Shown: in pieces, positions 28,502 to 37,728 of the stretch | Numbering within the stretch: position 1 is the stretch's first letter | How the letters are laid out: each line of letters begins with the position of its first letter | NCBI GenBank assembly: GCA_004299095.1 | Contig: SCQQ01000027.1 | Coordinates: 1 to 59,922 of the forward strand | Reading direction: 5' to 3' | DNA length: 59,922 nucleotides | Origin: Burkholderiaceae bacterium | GTDB taxonomy: Bacteria; Pseudomonadota; Gammaproteobacteria; Burkholderiales; Burkholderiaceae_C | Position numbers and translations under genes: made by a program | The notes under the pieces: generated by a model | Seen by the model: the letters and a program-made list of their open reading frames with translations, nothing else | What the model was told of the DNA's origin: nothing | Database searches by the model: none

Positions 28502-29585
28502 GGCGGCCGCGCAGGTGCGGGGAACTGCCACGGTGGCTGCGGAAGCCACGAAGCCGGAGACGGCCGGTGCGCTGTTGCGCCGGATGCGGGAGTCGTCCGG
28601 CGTGCATCTGGCGGTGCTCGCCAGCATGATGAAAGTGGCACCGCAGAAGCTGGATGCGCTGGAATGCGATCGCTTCGATCAACTTCCGGATGTCACGTTT
28701 GCGCGCGGTTTGGCGGCTTCGATCTGCCGCGCGCTGGGCGCCGACCCCAAGCCCGTGCTGGCCCGCATGCCGGGAATCGCAGTGGGCCTGCACGAACCCG
28801 ACGGCGCCGGTGCCGGGGCAACGTTTCGGCGTCCCGGGGACACGCCGGCACCGCTGCTGTCGAGCGCAGTGTCGCGCATGGTGCTGGGCGTCGTGGTGCT
28901 GCTGCTGCTTGGCGCGGGTCTGGTCTGGGTCTGGCCCACGTTGCCGGTCAATTTGAACGCACAGACGCCGGCGGCGGCATCTTCGAATGTCGTGGAAGGG
29001 AAGGCGTTCCCGGACGAAACCCAATCGCCGTCGAACGCGCCGGTGGCTGGTCGAGCCGACTCTTCCGATGCGTCATCCGACAGCAAGCCGGATGGAAGCG
29101 GTGGCCCGGCGTCCCAGGCCGCCGCGGATTCGAGTTCAGTGACTCAGGCCAAGACCGTCACCGAGCCGGTGCCGGCACTGCAATCGAGCAGCGCAACGCC
29201 GGCGCCGCAGTCCGGTGGCGCGGCGTCTGCGTTGCCGTCCAGCCCCTCGTCGTCCAGCACGACGGCATCAGCACCCCAGGGGGCGTTGCCTGCTGGTGAA
29301 GCTGCTACCACGAACGCTGCCGCCGCGGCACAACCGACAGTCGCGCCGGCCGATGACCTGGCGTTGGCGGCCAGCGGCGACAGTTGGGTCGAGGTGCGCG
29401 ACGCTTCCGGCAAGACCCTTCTGAACCGCACCCTGAAAGCCGGCGACAAAGTGCAACTGAACGGCGACTTGCCGTTTGCAGTCACGATCGGCCGCAAGGA
29501 AGCCATGACCGTGCAGGTGCATGGCGCGCCGTTCGATCTGGCTGGGCAGGGGCGCGGCAGCGTGGCGCGCTTCCAGGTGAAGTGA
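28491..29585 (+). CDS. rodZ: RodZ-like helix-turn-helix membrane protein (DUF4115)
   Basis: A 364-residue bitopic inner-membrane protein resembling RodZ, which links MreB to the elongasome. It has a cytoplasmic HTH_25 domain ([20 protein letters not shown] to about residue 95), one membrane helix at about 127-150 ([17 protein letters not shown]), a periplasmic Ser/Ala/Pro-rich linker (about 160-285) and a C-terminal DUF4115 domain ([14 protein letters not shown] to [18 protein letters not shown]). It overlaps pilW by 11 bases and ispG by one base. In betaproteobacteria this gene sits before ispG without other mre genes. Confidence 0.88.
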   Translation: MTNEAAAQVRGTATVAAEATKPETAGALLRRMRESSGVHLAVLASMMKVAPQKLDALECDRFDQLPDVTFARGLAASICRALGADPKPVLARMPGIAVGLHEPDGAGAGATFRRPGDTPAPLLSSAVSRMVLGVVVLLLLGAGLVWVWPTLPVNLNAQTPAAASSNVVEGKAFPDETQSPSNAPVAGRADSSDASSDSKPDGSGGPASQAAADSSSVTQAKTVTEPVPALQSSSATPAPQSGGAASALPSSPSSSSTTASAPQGALPAGEAATTNAAAAAQPTVAPADDLALAASGDSWVEVRDASGKTLLNRTLKAGDKVQLNGDLPFAVTIGRKEAMTVQVHGAPFDLAGQGRGSVARFQVK

Positions 29586-30868
29586 TGGATCTGCCGGTTC
29601 AAGCCGCGCCGCCCATTGCGCCGGCCGTGCCGCAGCGCCACAAGACACGCCAGGCGCGCATCGTCTGGGGCGAAAACGTGGTCACGGTCGGTGGCGACGC
29701 CCCGGTGCGCATCCAGTCGATGACCAACACCGACACCCAGGATACCGAGGCGACGGCCCGGCAGGTCGAAGAATTGGCCAGCGCCGGCAGCGAACTGGTG
29801 CGCATCACGGTGAATACGCCCGAGGCTGCGGCGCAGGTGGCGTCCATTCGCGAGCGCTTGGACAGAGCCGGCTGCAGCGTGCCGCTGATTGGCGACTTCC
29901 ACTACAACGGTCACAAGCTGCTCACGCAATACCCGGCCTGCGCCGAAGCGCTGTCCAAATACCGCATTAATCCCGGCAACGTCGGCCGCGGCGCCAAACA
30001 TGACACCCAGTTCGGCCTGATGATCGAAGCCGCGCTCAAGTGGGGCAAGCCGGTGCGCATCGGCGTCAACTGGGGCAGCCTGGATCAGGATTTGCTCACT
30101 GGCCTGATGAACGAGAACGCCACGCGCACGGCGCCTTGGTCGTCGCGCCAGGTGATGTACGAGGCGCTGGTTCAATCCGCCACAGGTTCGGCCGAACAGG
30201 CGGTGCGGTGGGGCATGGATCCGGCGCAAGTTCTCCTGAGCTGCAAGGTGAGCGGCGTGCGCGACTTGATTGCGGTCTATCGCGAACTGGCGCGGCGCTC
30301 GGACTATCCGCTGCACCTGGGCCTGACCGAAGCCGGCATGGGCACCAAGGGCACCGTGGCTTCGACTGCGGCGCTCGCCATCCTGCTGCAGGAAGGCATC
30401 GGCGACACCATCCGCGTGAGCCTGACGCCGCAGCCGGGTGAGGCGCGCACGCAGGAAGTGGTGGTGGCCGCCGAAATCTTGCAGGCGCTGGGTTTGCGGC
30501 TGTTCGCGCCGAGTGTCACGGCATGCCCCGGCTGCGGGCGCACCACCAGCACGGTGTTCCAGGCGCTCGCCAAGGCGATCGACGACCACTTGCGCGCCAG
30601 GATGCCCGCCTGGCGTGCCCGGTACCCGGGGGTTGAAGCCTTGCGGGTGGCGGTCATGGGCTGCGTGGTGAATGGCCCCGGCGAAAGCAAGCACGCCGAC
30701 GTCGGCATCAGCCTGCCCGGTACCGGTGAGGCGCCGGCCGCGCCGGTTTACGTGGATGGCCAGCACACCGTCACTTTGCGCGGCGACCATATCGCCGACG
30801 AGTTTCATGCCATCGTCGAGCGCTATATCGAGCAGCGCTTTGGCAGCAAGGTCAAAACCGAGGCCTGA
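29585..30868 (+). CDS. ispG: 4-hydroxy-3-methylbut-2-en-1-yl diphosphate synthase (flavodoxin)
   Basis: The penultimate enzyme of the MEP isoprenoid pathway, an iron-sulfur protein (GcpE). The 427-residue product has the TIM-barrel start [28 protein letters not shown], and the cluster ligands Cys314 and Cys317 (ACPGCGRT) and Cys360 ([11 protein letters not shown], with Glu367 as the fourth ligand). It includes the extra central insert that distinguishes longer beta/gammaproteobacterial forms from the 372-residue E. coli protein. The ATG at 29585 shares its A with the upstream stop. Confidence 0.96.
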   Translation: MDLPVQAAPPIAPAVPQRHKTRQARIVWGENVVTVGGDAPVRIQSMTNTDTQDTEATARQVEELASAGSELVRITVNTPEAAAQVASIRERLDRAGCSVPLIGDFHYNGHKLLTQYPACAEALSKYRINPGNVGRGAKHDTQFGLMIEAALKWGKPVRIGVNWGSLDQDLLTGLMNENATRTAPWSSRQVMYEALVQSATGSAEQAVRWGMDPAQVLLSCKVSGVRDLIAVYRELARRSDYPLHLGLTEAGMGTKGTVASTAALAILLQEGIGDTIRVSLTPQPGEARTQEVVVAAEILQALGLRLFAPSVTACPGCGRTTSTVFQALAKAIDDHLRARMPAWRARYPGVEALRVAVMGCVVNGPGESKHADVGISLPGTGEAPAAPVYVDGQHTVTLRGDHIADEFHAIVERYIEQRFGSKVKTEA

Positions 30869-30937
30869 ACGGGCTTGGTGCTGCCTTCTCTTCAACCTCT
30901 CTCTGCGGTCCCTGTGGGCTGCGCTCAACCCGTCGCG

Positions 30938-32257
30938 ATGTCCAAAGTCAATCCGATCACTGCCGTCAAGGGCACCAACGACTTGCTGCCGCCGCAATCC
31001 GGGCACTGGCAGTGGTTCGAGGCGGTGGTGCGCACCGCAATGGCCGCTTACGGTTATCGCAACGCCCGCACGCCGATCCTGGAGCAGACGCAGTTGTTCG
31101 TGCGCGGCCTGGGCGAAGTCACTGATGTGGTCGAGAAAGAGATGTACACCTTCGAAGACCGCAGCGACAAGCACGGCGATGCCGCGTCGCTCAGCCTGCG
31201 GCCGGAGAACACGGCCGGCATGGTGCGCGCGGTGGTCGAGCACAACGTGCTGTACGACGGCGGCAAGCGCCTCTATTACATGGGCCCGATGTTCCGGCGC
31301 GAGCGACCGCAGCGCGGCCGTTACCGCCAGTTTCACCAGATCGGCGCCGAAGCGCTGGGTTTCAGCGGACCGGAAGTTGACGCCGAACTGATTTTGCTGG
31401 CGGCGCATCTCTGGCGCGAACTCGGCATTCGCGATTGGCGCCTCGAACTGAATTGCCTCGGCGAGCCCGACGAGCGGCGCGAGCACCGCGCGGCGCTGGT
31501 GGCCTATTTCGAGCAGCATGCCAGCGAGCTCGACGCCGACGCCACGCGCCGCCTGCACACCAATCCGCTGCGCATCCTGGACAGCAAGAATCCCGAAATG
31601 CAACGCCTGGTGGATGGCGCGCCGATCTTGCTGGACTTTTTGGGCGAAACCTCGAAACGTCACTTCGACGTGGTGCAGGCCATCCTGCGCGCCAACGACG
31701 TCGCGTTCACGATCAATCCGCGGCTGGTGCGCGGGTTGGATTACTACAACCTGACAGTGTTCGAATTCGTCACCGAGCGGTTGGGATCGCAAGGCACCAT
31801 CTGCGGCGGCGGTCGGTACGACTACCTGATCGAGGAAATCGGCGGCAAGCCCGCGCCCGCGGTCGGCTGGGCCCTGGGCGTCGAGCGCGTGATGGCGTTG
31901 CTGCAGGAAGAGGGCGCGGTCCCGCCCGAGAGCGTGCCCGATGCATTCGCCGTGGTGCCCGAGGGCGCGGATCTGGCCGTCGTCATGCGCTGTTTGCAGC
32001 AGTTGCGCGCGGCTGGCGTAACGATTCAGATGTACGCGGCCGAAGGGGCGCGCCCGGCCAACTTCAAGCGCCAGTTCAAAAAAGCCGACGCGTCGGGGGC
32101 GCGCTACGCCTTGGTATTCGGCAGTGACGAATTGGCCGCCGGCGAAGTCACTTTGAAGGCGCTGCGCGATGGCGGCGGCGCGCAAGAGCGCTTGCCGCTG
32201 GCGCAATCGGGAAAATGGGCGGTGCGCCTAAAATCCGGCGCTTCAACCGGGGGCTAA
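30938..32257 (+). CDS. hisS: Histidyl-tRNA synthetase
   Basis: A 439-residue class II aminoacyl-tRNA synthetase. Visible signatures are [10 protein letters not shown] at the N-terminus, motif 2 [23 protein letters not shown], histidine-specific loops [14 protein letters not shown] and CGGGRYDYL, and motif 3 [18 protein letters not shown]-terminal anticodon-binding domain follows from about residue 335. The ATG at 30938 is used; the longer frame adds 21 residues in the gap after ispG. Confidence 0.97.
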   Translation: MSKVNPITAVKGTNDLLPPQSGHWQWFEAVVRTAMAAYGYRNARTPILEQTQLFVRGLGEVTDVVEKEMYTFEDRSDKHGDAASLSLRPENTAGMVRAVVEHNVLYDGGKRLYYMGPMFRRERPQRGRYRQFHQIGAEALGFSGPEVDAELILLAAHLWRELGIRDWRLELNCLGEPDERREHRAALVAYFEQHASELDADATRRLHTNPLRILDSKNPEMQRLVDGAPILLDFLGETSKRHFDVVQAILRANDVAFTINPRLVRGLDYYNLTVFEFVTERLGSQGTICGGGRYDYLIEEIGGKPAPAVGWALGVERVMALLQEEGAVPPESVPDAFAVVPEGADLAVVMRCLQQLRAAGVTIQMYAAEGARPANFKRQFKKADASGARYALVFGSDELAAGEVTLKALRDGGGAQERLPLAQSGKWAVRLKSGASTGG

Positions 32258-32264
32258 AGGCGGC

Positions 32265-32936
32265 ATGGCGACATTCGATCTGGAACAGCAGGAGCAACTC
32301 GACGCGATCAAGAGCGTCTGGGAGCGCTGGGGCAACCTGGTGACGTGGCTCCTGATCATCGTGCTGGGCGCTTACGCGGCCTGGAATGGCTGGAACTACT
32401 GGCAGCGCCGCCAGGGCACGCTGGCCTCCACGCTCTACGGTGAACTGGAACGCAGCGCCGACGCGGGTGACGTGGCGCATACCGAGCGCATTTTCTCGGA
32501 CATGAAGGACCATTACGGCCGCACCACCTATGCGACCTATGCTGCCTTGCTCGCGGCCAAAACGCTGTACGACAAGAGCAAGGCTGCCGAAGCCGAAGCC
32601 GCGCTGACTTGGGCGGCAGACAAGGGCGCCGATCCCGGGTTGCGTGCCATCGCTCGGCTGCGGCTGGCGTCGCTCGACATCGGCCAGAAGGCCTACGACA
32701 AGGCGCTGAAGACGCTCTCGGCGGATTTCCCGCCGCAGTTTCGGGCGCTGGCGGCCGACCGGCGCGGCGACGTGCTGCTGCTGCAAGGCAAGCGCAAGGA
32801 GGCCGCGGCCGAATACAGCCGTGCCTACCAAACCATGGATCCGGCCGCGGGCGAGTACCGGCGCCTGATCGGCATCAAGCTGAACGCGCTCGGCATCAAT
32901 CCCGATGCGGGTGCCAAGGTGGGAGGCGCTGCCTGA
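32265..32936 (+). CDS. YfgM-like inner-membrane TPR protein (ancillary SecYEG translocon subunit)
   Basis: A 223-residue protein with an acidic N-terminus (MATFDLEQQEQLDAIKSVWERWG), one membrane helix at about residues 24-43 (LVTWLLIIVLGAYAAW), and a periplasmic TPR_21 domain. E. coli YfgM binds the SecYEG translocon with PpiD and helps hand clients to periplasmic chaperones. The hisS-yfgM-bamB order matches E. coli. Its stop overlaps the bamB start (TGATG). Confidence 0.87.
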   Translation: MATFDLEQQEQLDAIKSVWERWGNLVTWLLIIVLGAYAAWNGWNYWQRRQGTLASTLYGELERSADAGDVAHTERIFSDMKDHYGRTTYATYAALLAAKTLYDKSKAAEAEAALTWAADKGADPGLRAIARLRLASLDIGQKAYDKALKTLSADFPPQFRALAADRRGDVLLLQGKRKEAAAEYSRAYQTMDPAAGEYRRLIGIKLNALGINPDAGAKVGGAA

Positions 32937-34075
32937 TGCTGAATCCTGTCGTGACCCGTTTGGCGCGCTGGACGTTGCCCCTGTGCTGTGCGATGCTGTT
33001 GGCCGCGTGCGCGGTGGGCGAAAAGCGGCCCAATCCGCAACCCTTGCCGCCCAACGTCGATTTGATCGGCGTGCGGCCGGCGTGGAACACACGGCTGTCG
33101 GCCATCGGTTTTCCGCTGCAGGTGCAGGTGGTGAACAACCGCGTCGTCGTGGCGACCAATGACGGCACCGTGGTCACGCTGGATGCCGCGAGCGGGCGCG
33201 AGGTGGCGCGCGCGAGCGCCGGGGCGCCGCTGGCGGCCGGGGTCGGCAGCGACGGCCTGGTGGCCGCCGTGGTCACGCAGAAGAATCAACTCGTCGTGCT
33301 GGAAGGCGGGCAGGTGCTCTGGAAGCACACGCTGCCGACCGAAAGCTACACCGCGCCCTTGGTCGCGGGTGCCCGCGTGTTCGTGCTGGGCGCCGATCGC
33401 TCGCTCTCGGCGTTCGACGAGCGTACGGGGGCCCCGTTGTGGCACACCGCAGCCAAGACGGGCGACATGCTGGTCTTGCAGGAAAGCGGCGTGCTCATTC
33501 CGGTCGGCAACGTACTGGTGGCCGGCATGTCGGGGCGAATGATCGGTGTCAATCCCAACACTGGCAGCGTCCTGTGGGAAGCGCCGGTTGGCACCCCGCG
33601 GGGTGCGAATGATGTGGAACGGCTGGCCGAACTGGTGGCCGGCGTGGCCCGTCAGGGGCAGACGGTGTGCGCGCGTTCGTTCCAGACCGCGGTCGGTTGC
33701 GTCGACACCGCCACGGGCCGGGTGCTCTGGACGCACAAGGCCAACGGCACCACCGGCGTGGCCGGCGATGGCCAACACGTGTTCGGCGGCGAGTGGGACG
33801 ACCGCGTGCTGGCCTGGAACGCGACGACCGGTGAAGAGGTGTGGTCCAGCGATTTGCTCAAGTGGCGCAATCTGACGGGACCGCTGGTGCTCGGACGCTC
33901 CGTGGTTTTCGGCGACAGCGGCGGCTTGGTGCACCTGCTCTCGCGCGCAGATGGGCGGCCGCTGGACCGGCTGACGACCGATGGCTCGGGCATTGCCGCC
34001 ACGCCGGTGCTGGCCGGCAACACGCTGGTGGTGGTGACGCGCGCGGGCGGCGTTTACGGCTTCGTGCCGGGCTGA
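32936..34075 (+). CDS. bamB: Outer membrane protein assembly factor BamB
   Basis: A 379-residue beta-propeller lipoprotein of the BAM complex. The signal peptide ends in LLAAC (lipidated Cys25). PQQ-like blades are seen as [65 protein letters not shown] and [19 protein letters not shown]. The ATG at 32936 is inside the yfgM stop region. It is followed after 20 bases by der. Confidence 0.95.
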   Translation: MLNPVVTRLARWTLPLCCAMLLAACAVGEKRPNPQPLPPNVDLIGVRPAWNTRLSAIGFPLQVQVVNNRVVVATNDGTVVTLDAASGREVARASAGAPLAAGVGSDGLVAAVVTQKNQLVVLEGGQVLWKHTLPTESYTAPLVAGARVFVLGADRSLSAFDERTGAPLWHTAAKTGDMLVLQESGVLIPVGNVLVAGMSGRMIGVNPNTGSVLWEAPVGTPRGANDVERLAELVAGVARQGQTVCARSFQTAVGCVDTATGRVLWTHKANGTTGVAGDGQHVFGGEWDDRVLAWNATTGEEVWSSDLLKWRNLTGPLVLGRSVVFGDSGGLVHLLSRADGRPLDRLTTDGSGIAATPVLAGNTLVVVTRAGGVYGFVPG

Positions 34076-34095
34076 ACGGCTGTTGCCGGCTGCGC

Positions 34096-35436
34096 GTGAA
34101 ACCTGTCCTGGCCCTGGTGGGGCGCCCCAATGTCGGCAAGTCGACGCTGTTCAACCGGCTGACTAGAAGCCGCAATGCGATCGTCGCTGACTTTGCCGGC
34201 CTGACGCGTGACCGGCACTACGGCCAAGGTCGCTTCGAGCAGCACGAATACATCGTTATCGACACCGGCGGTTTCGAGCTGGACGCCGAGAACGCCATGG
34301 CGCGCGCGATGGCCGAGCAAACCCGGCAGGCCGTTGCCGAAGCCGACGTGGCGCTCTTCATCGTCGATGCGCGCGCCGGCCTGTCGGCGCAAGACCACCT
34401 GATCGCGACCTACCTGCGCCGCCTGGGGAAGCGCTGCGTGCTCGTTGCCAACAAGGCCGAAGGCATGGGCGACAAGGGTCAGTGGACCGAATTTTACGAA
34501 TTGGGGCTGGGCGAGGTCATCCCGATTTCCGCCACGCACGGACAGGGGGTGGACGCCGCGCTTGAGCTGGCGTTTGCCGACCTCGGCGGTTTCGACCCCA
34601 GCCCCGACGAGGAATCGAACGGCGAGCACGTGATCCGCCTGGCGGTGGCCGGCCGGCCGAACGTCGGCAAGTCCACGCTTATCAACACCTGGCTGGGCGA
34701 GGATCGCCTGGTGGCGCTCGATCAGCCGGGGACCACGCGCGATGCCATCAGCGTGGCGTTTCAACGTGGCGGCCAGAAGTTTGCGCTGATCGACACCGCC
34801 GGTCTGCGCCGCAAGGGGAAAGTGTTCGAGACCGTGGAGAAATTTTCCGTGGTCAAGACCCTGCAGGCGATCGAATCGGCTCACGTGGTGCTGATCCTGC
34901 TTGATGGCACCCAGGGCGTGACCGATCAGGACGCCCACGTCATCGGTTTTGCGCTCGATGCGGGCCGAGCCATGGTGCTGGCTATCAACAAATGGGACGC
35001 GCTAGACGCGTACCAGCGCGAGCTGGTCAAGCGTTCGGTGGCCACGCGTCTGGCCTTCATTCCGTTCGTCGAGACGCACACCATTTCGGCCCAGAAGCGC
35101 CAGGGACTCGGGCCGGTGTGGGCGTCGATCATCACCGCCTACCAATCGGCGCTGTGCAAGATGCCCACGCCCAAGCTCACGCGCTTGCTGCACGAGGCGG
35201 TGCAATTCCAGGCGCCGAAACGGGCCGGCATGTTCCAGCCCAAGCTGCGCTACGCCCACCAAGGGGGCAGCAACCCGCCGGTGATCGTGATCCACGGCAA
35301 TTCGCTCGAAGGCGTGTCCGCTGCGTACAAGCGCTTCCTGGAAGGGCGCTTCCGCCAGGCGTTTGGCCTGAAAGGCACGCCATTGCGCATCGAGATGAAG
35401 ACAGCGCGCAATCCCTACGCCAGGAAAAAGCCCTGA
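34096..35436 (+). CDS. der: Ribosome-associated GTPase Der (EngA)
   Basis: An essential GTPase for 50S subunit maturation with two tandem G domains. The 446-residue protein begins at a GTG (34096), giving the typical [19 protein letters not shown]; longer frames lie inside bamB. The first P-loop is residues 9-16 and the second about 187-194 ([10 protein letters not shown]). Both NKxD motifs (NKAEG, an atypical variant in G1 as in other Der proteins, and NKWDALD in G2) and the KH-like C-terminal domain ([23 protein letters not shown]) are seen. Downstream hfq and hflX, usual neighbours, are absent. Confidence 0.96.
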   Translation: MKPVLALVGRPNVGKSTLFNRLTRSRNAIVADFAGLTRDRHYGQGRFEQHEYIVIDTGGFELDAENAMARAMAEQTRQAVAEADVALFIVDARAGLSAQDHLIATYLRRLGKRCVLVANKAEGMGDKGQWTEFYELGLGEVIPISATHGQGVDAALELAFADLGGFDPSPDEESNGEHVIRLAVAGRPNVGKSTLINTWLGEDRLVALDQPGTTRDAISVAFQRGGQKFALIDTAGLRRKGKVFETVEKFSVVKTLQAIESAHVVLILLDGTQGVTDQDAHVIGFALDAGRAMVLAINKWDALDAYQRELVKRSVATRLAFIPFVETHTISAQKRQGLGPVWASIITAYQSALCKMPTPKLTRLLHEAVQFQAPKRAGMFQPKLRYAHQGGSNPPVIVIHGNSLEGVSAAYKRFLEGRFRQAFGLKGTPLRIEMKTARNPYARKKP

Positions 35437-35474
35437 CTTTGGGTTGGCGCGCCGGGCCGGAATCAGGCCAGATT

Positions 35475-35503
35475 TTGGCCGACGCGAAAAAATCCGCTAA
35501 AAT
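35475..35503 (+). promoter_or_regulatory. rimP: Candidate sigma-70 promoter of the rimP-nusA-infB operon
   Basis: TTGGCC at 35475-35480 and TAAAAT at 35498-35503 are separated by 17 bases. They lie 40-70 bases after der, in a locally AT-richer stretch, and about 25 bases before a terminator-like hairpin. The predicted start of transcription is near 35510. Confidence 0.5.
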
Positions 35504-35526
35504 CCAAAAGCTAACCACCAATTGAC

Positions 35527-35555
35527 GGGCGGGTATCTACCGGCCCTTTTTTTTT
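35527..35555 (+). terminator. Intrinsic terminator or attenuator upstream of rimP
   Basis: GGGCGGGTA (35527-35535) pairs with TACCGGCCC (35538-35546) with one mismatch and a two-base apex, followed by nine T residues (35547-35555). This is a good rho-independent terminator in the plus direction. Because a candidate promoter ends only about 25 bases upstream, it may act as an attenuator in the rimP-nusA leader rather than simply ending der transcription. Confidence 0.7.
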
Positions 35556-35605
35556 GCTTGCGCGGCGCTCGGGTGCTGTGCAAAACCTTGTTTTTATTGA
35601 GTAAC

Positions 35606-36172
35606 GTGGCTTTCGATCGGGTCGTGGAAGACAGCGTGCGCGGATTGGGTTTCGAGCTGGTCGAGCTCGAACGCCTGGCAGGCGGCTTGCTGCGCGTGAC
35701 GATCGACGTGCCGTGGCAGGAAGGCAGCGCGGCGGAGCGCGCCGTGGACGTGGACGATTGCGAGCGCGTGAGCCGCCAGTTGCAGTCGGTGTTCGAGGTG
35801 GAAGGCGTGGATTACAGGCGCCTGGAGGTGTCGTCGCCGGGGCTGGATCGGCCGCTGCGCCGGGAAGCGGATTTCGAGCGCTTCCGGGGCGAGCGGATCG
35901 AAGTCAGGTTCAAGGTGCCGCGCGACCTGGACGCCACGGGCGGCCGCAAGACGTTTTGCGGCGTCCTGGGGCAGAGCGCGGAGGGCCGCTGGGAGATCGT
36001 TTGGCGCGCAGCGGAGGCACCACGCAAGGCGGCGCGGCGCAATGCGCCCAAGGTGGCGTCGGCGCCCGAGCAGGCGGTGGTTTTTGAATTGGATGAGCTG
36101 GAGTCGGCGCGGCTGGCGCCGGTGCTTGATTTCAAGGGGCGCCATGTCCTGGCGTCAGGGGTCGCTGATTGA
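35606..36172 (+). CDS. rimP: Ribosome maturation factor RimP
   Basis: A 188-residue 30S assembly factor. Family signatures are GLGFELVELERLAGGLLRVTIDVPW near the N-terminus, VDDCERVSRQLQSVFEVEGVDYRRLEVSSPGLDRPLRREADFERF in two adjoining segments, and a C-terminal SH3-like barrel. It is longer than usual because of a basic insert around residues 135-155 (APRKAARRNAPKVAS). The start is taken as GTG at 35606 (MAFDRVVEDSV) because it aligns with RimP N-termini; the longer frame begins inside the leader terminator. Confidence 0.92.
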   Translation: MAFDRVVEDSVRGLGFELVELERLAGGLLRVTIDVPWQEGSAAERAVDVDDCERVSRQLQSVFEVEGVDYRRLEVSSPGLDRPLRREADFERFRGERIEVRFKVPRDLDATGGRKTFCGVLGQSAEGRWEIVWRAAEAPRKAARRNAPKVASAPEQAVVFELDELESARLAPVLDFKGRHVLASGVAD

Positions 36173-36220
36173 GCGTCGGTTGCTGTTATTTCGGATTGAA
36201 GCAATAGGTCTGGTCAAAGT

Positions 36221-37702
36221 ATGAATCGCGAACTGTTGATGTTGGTCGAAGCCATCTCGCGCGAGAAGAACGTCGAACGCGACGTGGTGTTCGACGCGGT
36301 TGAATCGGCGCTGGCGCAAGCCGGCAAGCGGCGCTACGAAGGCGACGCGGATCTGCGCGTGGCGGTCGATCGCGAAACCGGCGACTACGAGACCTTCCGG
36401 CGCTGGCACGTGGTGCCGGACGAAGCCGGTTTGCAACTGCCGGACCAGGAAATCCTGCTGTTCGAGGCCCAGGAGAAAGTTCCCGGCATCAAGGTCGATG
36501 AATACATCGAGGAGCCGGTGGAGTCGGTCACGATGGGCCGCATTGGCGCCATGGCCGCGAAGCAGGTGATCCTGCAGAAGATCCGTGATGCCGAGCGCGA
36601 AATGCTGCTGAACGACTTCATGAGCCGCGGCGACAAGATCTTTACCGGCACGGTCAAGCGCGCCGACAAAGGCGACGTGATCGTCGAATCCGGTCGCGTC
36701 GAGGGCCGCCTGCGGCGCAGCGAAATGATTCCGAAGGAAAACCTGCGTCGGGGCGATCGCGTGCGCGCCATGATCATGGAAGTCGATCCGACGCTGCGCG
36801 GCGCGGCGATCCTGCTGTCGCGCTCGGCGCCGGAATTCATGATCGAGCTGTTTCGCAACGAAGTACCCGAAATCGAACAGGGCCTGCTCGAAATCAAGAG
36901 TTGCGCGCGTGATCCCGGCAGCCGCGCCAAGATCGCCGTCACCAGCCACGACAAGCGGGTCGATCCGATCGGCACCTGCGTCGGCGTGCGCGGCACGCGC
37001 GTCAACGCCGTCACCAACGAACTGGCGGGCGAGCGCGTCGACATCGTGCTGTGGAGCGAGGACCCGGCCCAATTCGTGATCGGCGCGCTGGCGCCGGCCA
37101 ACGTGTCGTCCATCCTGGTGGACGAGGAAAAGCATGCCATGGACGTGGTGGTCGACGAGGAAAACCTCGCCATCGCCATCGGCCGGGGCGGCCAGAACGT
37201 GCGCTTGGCGTCCGAGCTGACCGGCTGGAAGATCAACATCATGGATGCCTCCGAGTCGGAGCAGAAGCAGGCCGACGAGCAGGGCACGCTGCGGCACCTG
37301 TTCATGGAAAAGCTCGACGTCGACGAGGAAGTGGCCAACATTCTGATTGCGGAAGGCTTCACCAATCTGGAAGAAGTCGCCTACGTGCCGCTGCAGGAAA
37401 TGCTCGACATCGAAAGTTTCGACGAGGAAACCGTCGAGGAGCTGCGCGCGCGCGCCAAGGACGCCCTGCTCACGATCGAGCTGGCGCGTGAAGAGAAAGT
37501 GAGCACCGTGGCGCAGGATCTGATGGATTTGCAGCTGTCGGCCGAAGTGGTCGCCAAGCTGGTGGACGCGGGCGTCAAGACGCGCGATGAACTGGCCGAT
37601 TTGGCTACGGATGAATTGATTGCCATCACGGGGCAATCCGAGACGGATGCGCAGGCTGTGATCATGAAGGCGCGCGAACATTGGTTCGCGGGGCAAAGCT
37701 GA
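36221..37702 (+). CDS. nusA: Transcription termination/antitermination protein NusA
   Basis: A 493-residue transcription factor that modulates pausing, termination and antitermination. It has the N-terminal RNA-polymerase-binding domain ([28 protein letters not shown]), the S1 domain ([30 protein letters not shown]), KH domains ([16 protein letters not shown] and [22 protein letters not shown]) and two C-terminal acidic helical repeats. It lies between rimP and infB as in most bacteria. NusA autoregulates its own operon in E. coli, relevant to the leader hairpin upstream. Confidence 0.97.
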   Translation: MNRELLMLVEAISREKNVERDVVFDAVESALAQAGKRRYEGDADLRVAVDRETGDYETFRRWHVVPDEAGLQLPDQEILLFEAQEKVPGIKVDEYIEEPVESVTMGRIGAMAAKQVILQKIRDAEREMLLNDFMSRGDKIFTGTVKRADKGDVIVESGRVEGRLRRSEMIPKENLRRGDRVRAMIMEVDPTLRGAAILLSRSAPEFMIELFRNEVPEIEQGLLEIKSCARDPGSRAKIAVTSHDKRVDPIGTCVGVRGTRVNAVTNELAGERVDIVLWSEDPAQFVIGALAPANVSSILVDEEKHAMDVVVDEENLAIAIGRGGQNVRLASELTGWKINIMDASESEQKQADEQGTLRHLFMEKLDVDEEVANILIAEGFTNLEEVAYVPLQEMLDIESFDEETVEELRARAKDALLTIELAREEKVSTVAQDLMDLQLSAEVVAKLVDAGVKTRDELADLATDELIAITGQSETDAQAVIMKAREHWFAGQS

Positions 37703-37728
37703 AGCATCCGGGAGAGGCCCAACACGAT

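Noticed and set aside
29144-32206. A 1020-residue minus-strand frame opposite rodZ, ispG and hisS
   Set aside because: It crosses three well-supported plus-strand genes and has the same antisense composition, with no recognisable motif or ribosome-binding site.
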